Of a DNA stretch of 64,000 nt, positions 59,346-64,000 are shown one piece after another. The notes under the pieces were generated by a model, which was given only the letters and a program-made list of their open reading frames with translations, did not search any database and was not told the DNA's origin. Positions within the stretch are counted from its first letter, which is position 1. Every line of letters begins with the position of its first letter. The position numbers and the translations under genes are program-made. Origin of the DNA: Roseicella aerolata (GTDB taxonomy: Bacteria; Pseudomonadota; Alphaproteobacteria; Acetobacterales; Acetobacteraceae); assembly GCF_020523605.1 (NCBI RefSeq), contig NZ_JAJAQI010000022.1, positions 1 to 64,000 of the forward strand, read 5' to 3'.

Positions 59346-60794
59346 TCAGGCCACGCGGACCAGGCCCATCATCCCCGCGGCCTGGTGCTCGAGGACGTGG
59401 CAGTGGAACATCCAGTCGCCGGGATTGTCGGCGACGAAGGCGATCTCGGCGCTCTCGCGCCGCGGGATCAGGACGGTGTCCTGCCACTCGCGGTGGCGGG
59501 TCGGGACGCCGTTGCGGGCGACCACCCGGAAGGAGTGCCCGTGCAGGTGCATCGGGTGCGGCCAGGCCGTCTCGTTGCGGATCGCCAGCAGGTAGGAGGC
59601 GTTGCGGCGCAGCACCACCAGCGGATCGTGCACATGGCCGCCGGGCGCCGCCGCGGTCCCGTTGACCGTCCAGGTCAGGTCTCGGCGCATCATCTCGCGC
59701 GCGTCCAGCCAGCGCCCGTCCACAAGCGCGCCCTCGAGGTGGTTCATCATCCCGCCGCCGAGCACCACCGCATGCCGCTCGGCCCGCGCGAGGTCCGGCT
59801 CGGGGACCGGGTTGGCGGGCAGGGTGGCGATCGGCGCCGTGGGCGGACGATCGCGCAGCGGCTCCGCCCCGTAGGCGATCTCGAGCAGCTTGTACTCGAG
59901 CCTGGCATAGTAGGTGTCGAGCACGCGGGCGCGTGCCCCCGGCTGGCCGGTCATGTCGAGCACCAGGTCCACGCGCATCCCGGGCCCGACCACGACGCGC
60001 CCGTCCTCGGGCGCGTGCGGCGCGACCGGCTGGCCGTCGAGGGCGACGACCACGGGCTCGTGCCCTTCGAAGACCAGACCGAAGATGCGCGCGTTGGCGG
60101 CGTTGACCAGCCGCAGCCGCAGCCGCTCGCCGGACCGCACAGCGAAGCCCCCTTCCGGGACGCGGCCGTTCACCGTGACGGTGTTGCCGATGCGGCCCGT
60201 CATGCCGGCCTCCATGGCGTTGCCGAAGCCGCCCGCGATCTGCGCGTCCTCCAGCAGCCGCCAGTCGTCGAGCACCCAGGTGACGTCGCGGTCGATCGTG
60301 GGCGGCGGTTCGCGCTCCTCGACGACGAGCGGGCCGTAGAGACCCCGCCCGACCTGCTCGAGGCTCCGGACGTGGGGGTGGTACCAGTAGGTGCCGGCGT
60401 CCGTGGCCTCGAACTCGTAGGCGAAGATCCCTCCCGGTGCGATCGGGGGCTGGGTCAGGTGCGGCACGCCGTCCATGGCGTTGGGCACCCGCAGCCCGTG
60501 CCAGTGGATCGTGGTCTCCTGGGGCAGGCGGTTCTCCAGCACGACGCGCAGCCGGTCGCCCTGGCGGACCCGGATCTCGGGGCCGGGGACCCGGCCGTCG
60601 TAGCCCCAGACCGCGGTCTCGGGGTGGGGCGGGCCGGCGAGGGCCGCGCGCCCCGGGCGCGCGACGAGCCGGATGGTGCTGCCGCCGGGGGCGGAGCTGT
60701 CGGCGGCCCGGGCGACGGCGGGCGCCGCCAAAGCGGCCGCGCCGCCCAGGATGAGGGACCTGCGGCCGAGTGCCGGCAGGCGGGGAATGGGCAT
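59346..60794 (-). CDS. multicopper oxidase, CueO/CopA-oxidase type
   Basis: A 482-residue periplasmic oxidase with Tat signal (LGRRSLILGGAAALAA). The copper sites are IHWHGLR, WYHPHVRSL, PHPMHLHGHSF and FHCHVLEHQAAGMM. It oxidises Cu(I) or organic substrates with O2, lowering toxic Cu(I). No Met-rich insert like E. coli CueO is evident. It is followed by DUF411 on the same strand. Confidence 0.93.
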   Translation of the reverse strand: MPIPRLPALGRRSLILGGAAALAAPAVARAADSSAPGGSTIRLVARPGRAALAGPPHPETAVWGYDGRVPGPEIRVRQGDRLRVVLENRLPQETTIHWHGLRVPNAMDGVPHLTQPPIAPGGIFAYEFEATDAGTYWYHPHVRSLEQVGRGLYGPLVVEEREPPPTIDRDVTWVLDDWRLLEDAQIAGGFGNAMEAGMTGRIGNTVTVNGRVPEGGFAVRSGERLRLRLVNAANARIFGLVFEGHEPVVVALDGQPVAPHAPEDGRVVVGPGMRVDLVLDMTGQPGARARVLDTYYARLEYKLLEIAYGAEPLRDRPPTAPIATLPANPVPEPDLARAERHAVVLGGGMMNHLEGALVDGRWLDAREMMRRDLTWTVNGTAAAPGGHVHDPLVVLRRNASYLLAIRNETAWPHPMHLHGHSFRVVARNGVPTRHREWQDTVLIPRRESAEIAFVADNPGDWMFHCHVLEHQAAGMMGLVRVA

Positions 60795-60894
60795 GATGGT
60801 CTGTCGTCCTTCCGCGAGGGCGGATGGCCAGCCGCACGCGCGAGCGCGCGGGCAGGCGGCGATGGGGCCCGGCGCCGACGAGCGGCGCGGTCCC

Positions 60895-61245
60895 TCAGCT
60901 CAGGACGATGGCTCTGGGAGGATGGAGGTCGGGCGGACCGGTCAGCCCGGCCGGGGCGGGCGCGCCCGGGGTGGGCTCGGCCAGGGACGGCGCGAGGAAC
61001 TCCGAATGCGGACCGGCGGGCGGTGCCATCGGAGGCACAGCGCAGAGCGCCGCGCAGGAGGCCATGGCGGAGCCCGGGTCGTCGTCGCCGTCATCGCACC
61101 CGTCGCAGCCGGGCATCCGCGTGTCGGCGGATGGGGCCGCCGCCATTGCGAGGTCCATGGCCGCCGCGCGGGCGGCGTGCAGCACCGTCCCGGCCGCGAA
61201 GGCCAGGATCAGGGCGAACAGCACCGTGCGCAGAAGACCACGCAT
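60895..61245 (-). CDS. small secreted Cys-rich protein of the copper island, member 4
   Basis: A 116-residue protein with signal peptide (VLFALILAFAAGTVLHAARA), acidic/Cys segment (PGCDGCDDGDDD, SCAALCAVPP) and a Pro-rich end (PPDLHPPRAIVLS) like that of 31296 (PDPHPPKLTV). It is the first gene of the minus-strand copper run. Function unknown. Confidence 0.65.
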   Translation of the reverse strand: MRGLLRTVLFALILAFAAGTVLHAARAAAMDLAMAAAPSADTRMPGCDGCDDGDDDPGSAMASCAALCAVPPMAPPAGPHSEFLAPSLAEPTPGAPAPAGLTGPPDLHPPRAIVLS

Positions 61246-61615
61246 AGGCGTTAGATAGTGCGGCGCCGGCGCCGCGTCGATCCCCGAAACGCAAAGCGGA
61301 CCGACAACGCGGCGGGCCCCCCCGGCCCATGCGGCCGCTGCGCGAGGAGCGTCAGGGCGTGGCCGCAGCCGCCAATGAACGCCGGATCTAACGGCGACCG
61401 GAGCCGTCCGCCGCGCCGTGGACCATGAGCGCCTTGACCACCGTGGCCAAGGTCGTGGCCCTAGATCCCTCACGCCGTACTCGACGATGCACGCCTGGCG
61501 CTCGAGGCCGTCGAGGCATGGCAAGGCGTGACGCTCTCGCACGACGAGCAGCGCGCCTTCGGCGAAGCCGTCCTGCCGCGACTAGGCGCCGATCAGACGA
61601 TCCGGCAGCGGGCCG
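61246..61615 (+). other. junction region with a possible degenerate coding fragment
   Basis: From about 61480 a + strand frame reads DDARLALEAVEAWQGVTLSH and EQRAFGEAVLPRLGADQTIR, which looks protein-like and stops near 61674, but it has no start. It may be a remnant of a plasmid gene next to ardC. The remaining bases show nothing clear. Confidence 0.3.
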
Positions 61616-62593
61616 GTGTCGCGCACGACGACGAAGCCATCCGTTGTGTCCGCCGCCACAGCGCGCGCCCAGCCTAGCGCGAACCTCTACGACGAGATCA
61701 CCGCTAGGATCATCGCCGATCTCGAGGCCGGGCGCCTGCCGTGGGTCCAGCCCTGGGGAAACTCAGGTGTGGCCGCACCGCTCGCCCTGCCGAAGAACGC
61801 CGCGACCGGCCGGCGCTACTCGGGCATCAACGTGCTCATCCTCTGGGGCGCCGTCGTCGAGCGCGGCTACGCCGGCCAGAGCTGGCTCACCTTCCGCCAG
61901 GCGCTCGCGCTGGGCGGCAGCGTGCGCAAGGGCGAGAGCGGCACCACCGTCGTCTATGCCGACCGCTTCATTCCTGGCGAGGAGCGGCAGCGCGCGTAGG
62001 AGACGGGGGTGGACGCCCGCGCGATCCACTTCCTCAAGCGCTTTACCGTCTTCAACGTCGAGCAGTGCGACGGCCTGCCGCCCGAACTCGCCGGGGTGGC
62101 GCCGCCCGCGGACACCTCGCTCATCGAGTCGCGCGTCCAGGAACTGATCGCAACCTCCAGCGCCGACCTCCGCATCGGTGGGGAACGCGCCTACTACGAC
62201 CCCCTCGGTGACGTCATCCGCGTCCCGCCGCCGCAGGTCTATTTCCAGCCGATCGACTGGAACCGCACGGCGCTGCACGAGCTCGGTCACTGGACAGGGC
62301 ACGCGTCGCGCCTCGGTCGCGAGATCGCCAACAGCTTCGGCTCGAGAAGGTACGCGCAGGAGGAGTTGGTCGCCGAGATGACGGCGGCCTTCACCTGCGC
62401 CGCGCTCGGCATCGTGCCGACGGTGCGCCACGCGGACTACATCGGTTCCTGGCTGGAGGTGCTGCGCGAGGACAATCGCGCAATCGTCCGCGCGGCGAGC
62501 GCCGCGTCGAAGGCGGCGGACTTCCTGCTCGCCTTCGCGCCCGATGAAGCATCCACAGCGCAGGTCCCTGCGACGACGGAGGCGGTGGCGTGA
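61616..62593 (+). pseudogene. ardC: ArdC-type antirestriction/ssDNA-binding protein with in-frame amber codon
   Basis: The first part (ANLYDEITARIIADLEAGRL, then PWVQPWGNSG and RYSGINVLILWGA) is the ssDNA-binding N-domain of ArdC. It meets TAG at 61997-61999. In the same frame without any shift the protein goes on: ARAIHFLKRFTVFNVEQCDG, and the zinc-protease-like motif ALHELGHWTGH. So a single nonsense codon splits a protein of about 325 residues. ArdC protects incoming plasmids from restriction. GTG 61616 is the start used here; GTG 61646 is possible. Confidence 0.85.
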
Positions 62594-62964
62594 CCGGCGA
62601 CGCTCGAAGCCGCACCGTATGCGGCGCCAGCGGCGCGACATGGGAGATCGACACGGTCGTGGCACCGGCATCCTGGGCGACGGGTCTGGTGGGCGATGAC
62701 TGGTCCGGCCTGAAGCTGGAGCCGACCGACGCCAAGGCCTGCCGCGCTTGGCTCGCCGCACAGCACGCCGATGGGTGGCGCGTGATCGACGTTGCACGCT
62801 ATGCGAAGGGAAGCCCGGAAGGGTCATGGTTCTCCCGGTCTGCTGACCTATGCGCGGAAGCGCCGCGTCGTCGGTCGGGATCAGAGATAGAGAACCGAGA
62901 GGGATTTCGTGACGGGTGGAGGGTCGGGAGAGAGGCTCCCGGCCGGCCCGTCATGGAGAGCCCC
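62590..62964 (+). CDS. small unknown ORF, open in frame with parB
   Basis: GTG 62590 overlaps the ardC stop (GTGA) and starts a frame reading ATWEIDTVVAPASWATGLVG and AWLAAQHADGWRVIDVARYA. This is about 75 well-formed residues, then less structured sequence. It contains no stop and continues in frame into parB. It may be a small plasmid gene whose stop was lost, or merely an open leader. Family unknown. Confidence 0.4.
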
Positions 62965-64000
62965 ATGTCGAAGTCCACGCCGAAGATCGCGCTGTCCGCC
63001 TCGCGCGACATCCCGTTCAACCGCCTCGTGCTCAGCCAGGCCAACGTCCGCCGCATCAAGGCCGGCATCGCCATCGAGGAGCTGGCCGAGGACATTGCCC
63101 GCCGCACCCTGCTCCAGAGCCTCACCGTTCGCCCTGTGCTCGACGCGGACGGGGTGGAGACCGGGATGTTCGACGTCCCGTCGGGCGGGCGGCGCTACCG
63201 CGCGCTGGAGCTCCTAGTGAAGCAGAAGCGCCTCGCCCGTACCGCGCTGATCCCCTGCGTCATCCGAACCGAAGGCCTCGCCGAGGAGGACAGCCTGGCC
63301 GAGAACGTGCAGCGCGCGCCGCTGCACCCGCTCGACCAGTTCCGCGCCTTCCAGGCCCTGCGCGAGAAGGGCAGGGGCGAGGAGGAGATCGCCGCGGCCT
63401 TCTTCGTGTCGGGCGCCGTCGTGAAGCAACGGCTGCGGCTGGCCGCCGTCTCGCCGCGGCTGCTCGACGTCTACGCCGAGGACGGCATGACGCTCGATCA
63501 GCTGATGGCCTTCACCGTCAGCCCCGACCACGCCAGGCAGGAGGCGGTGTGGGACGCACTTCAGCGCTCGCCGATCCGCGAGCCCTACCAAATCCGCCGC
63601 CTGCTGACAGAGAGCGCCGTCCGCGCCTCCGACCGCCGGGCGCGCTTCGTCGGCGCCGCGGCCTACGAGGCAGCGGGCGGGATCATCCTGCGCGACCTCT
63701 TCGCGGCCGACGATGGCGGCTGGTGGCAGGATCCCGTGCTGCTCGACCGGCTCGTGCATGAGCGACTGACGCGCGAGGCGGAGGCGATCCGGGCGGAGGG
63801 CTGGCGTTGGGTCGAGGCGGCGCCGGACTTCCCGTATGGCCACACCTACGGCCTGCGCCGCCTGGCCGGCACGGCCGAGCCGCTGAGCGAGGAGGAAGCG
63901 GCGCGGCGTGCGGCGCTCCAGGCCGAATACGACGAGCTGGAGCGGGCCTGTGCCGAAGCCGACGAGGTGCCCGAGGAGACCGACGCGCGGCTGGCCGAGA
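62965..64000 (+). CDS. parB: ParB-family partition protein, cut by the window end
   Basis: The first 345 residues are present. After a short leader (MSKSTPKIALSASRD) comes the ParB N-domain (LVLSQANVRRIKAGIAIEEL, GGRRYRALELLVKQ, and the CTPase-type SLAENVQRAPLHPLDQFRAF). A helix-turn-helix region follows (EEEIAAAFFVSGAVVKQRLR). Such proteins segregate plasmids or islands. ATG 62965 has GGAGAG five bases upstream; ATG 62953 is in the same frame. The gene has no stop before 64000. Confidence 0.9.
   Translation, partial: MSKSTPKIALSASRDIPFNRLVLSQANVRRIKAGIAIEELAEDIARRTLLQSLTVRPVLDADGVETGMFDVPSGGRRYRALELLVKQKRLARTALIPCVIRTEGLAEEDSLAENVQRAPLHPLDQFRAFQALREKGRGEEEIAAAFFVSGAVVKQRLRLAAVSPRLLDVYAEDGMTLDQLMAFTVSPDHARQEAVWDALQRSPIREPYQIRRLLTESAVRASDRRARFVGAAAYEAAGGIILRDLFAADDGGWWQDPVLLDRLVHERLTREAEAIRAEGWRWVEAAPDFPYGHTYGLRRLAGTAEPLSEEEAARRAALQAEYDELERACAEADEVPEETDARLAE

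Overview
The window is about 64 kb of very GC-rich DNA with strong third-position GC bias and a cyc-type cytochrome c maturation set. It looks alphaproteobacterial, most likely Acetobacteraceae-like (inference from composition and gene content, not from a marker gene). The right end carries an ArdC-type antirestriction gene and a ParB-type partition gene, as in plasmids and genomic islands of alphaproteobacteria. No rRNA, tRNA, CRISPR array or intact transposase was recognised.

Layout. 0-9 kb: lnt, ccmF, ccmG, a wrecked ccmH and ccmI, then decayed tails of a lipoamide-dehydrogenase-type gene and a second ccmG, an ACR3-like arsenite permease, a CDF metal transporter, a CYP152 peroxygenase and a methyltransferase. 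10-16 kb: a Tat-leader VOC dioxygenase divergent from a LysR regulator, DUF411 genes, a broken Spy-like gene, and the mntH/mntR pair with its operator, followed by a MerR-family gene. 16-24 kb: a truncated RTX fragment, a copper-storage protein, a YHS-type copper ATPase, a broken permease and two paralogous membrane proteins of unknown function. 24-27 kb: a mercury-type operon (merR, merT, merP, a GDCCVxC protein and a flavin reductase that is not a canonical MerA). 28-34 kb: a second ccmG, a methyltransferase, lgt, a TlpA-like thioredoxin, an acyltransferase and a frameshifted nrtS. 34-40 kb: cusF, cusA, cusB and a FixH/YtkA-like gene. 41-49 kb: a + strand run linking small copper proteins, a thioredoxin-reductase-like flavoprotein, a 916-residue epimerase/SPW/VKOR-like fusion, an SDR and a GH15 enzyme. 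49-52 kb: BI-1, ICMT-like and OsmC genes. 52-61 kb: a copper module with cueR, copA, an orphan Rieske protein, ccdA, copZ, SCO, a cytochrome c, DUF411 and a multicopper oxidase. 61-64 kb: ardC (interrupted) and parB (cut by the window end).

How it works together. Most of the DNA is a metal-resistance island centred on copper. It has two P1B ATPases for cytoplasmic efflux, Cus-type RND efflux, three cytosolic Cys-rich storage proteins, multicopper oxidase and periplasmic Met/Cys-rich proteins, plus thiol and cytochrome c maturation functions that would keep exported cuproproteins and hemoproteins assembled. Mercury, manganese, arsenite and zinc/cadmium-type functions are added. MerR-type promoters with 19-bp spacers and hyphenated dyads precede several of these units.

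A striking feature is decay. At least ten genes carry frameshifts, in-frame stops, internal deletions or truncations, and several families occur as one intact plus one broken copy. This suggests a mosaic accessory replicon built by recombination, although some single-base lesions could be sequence errors.
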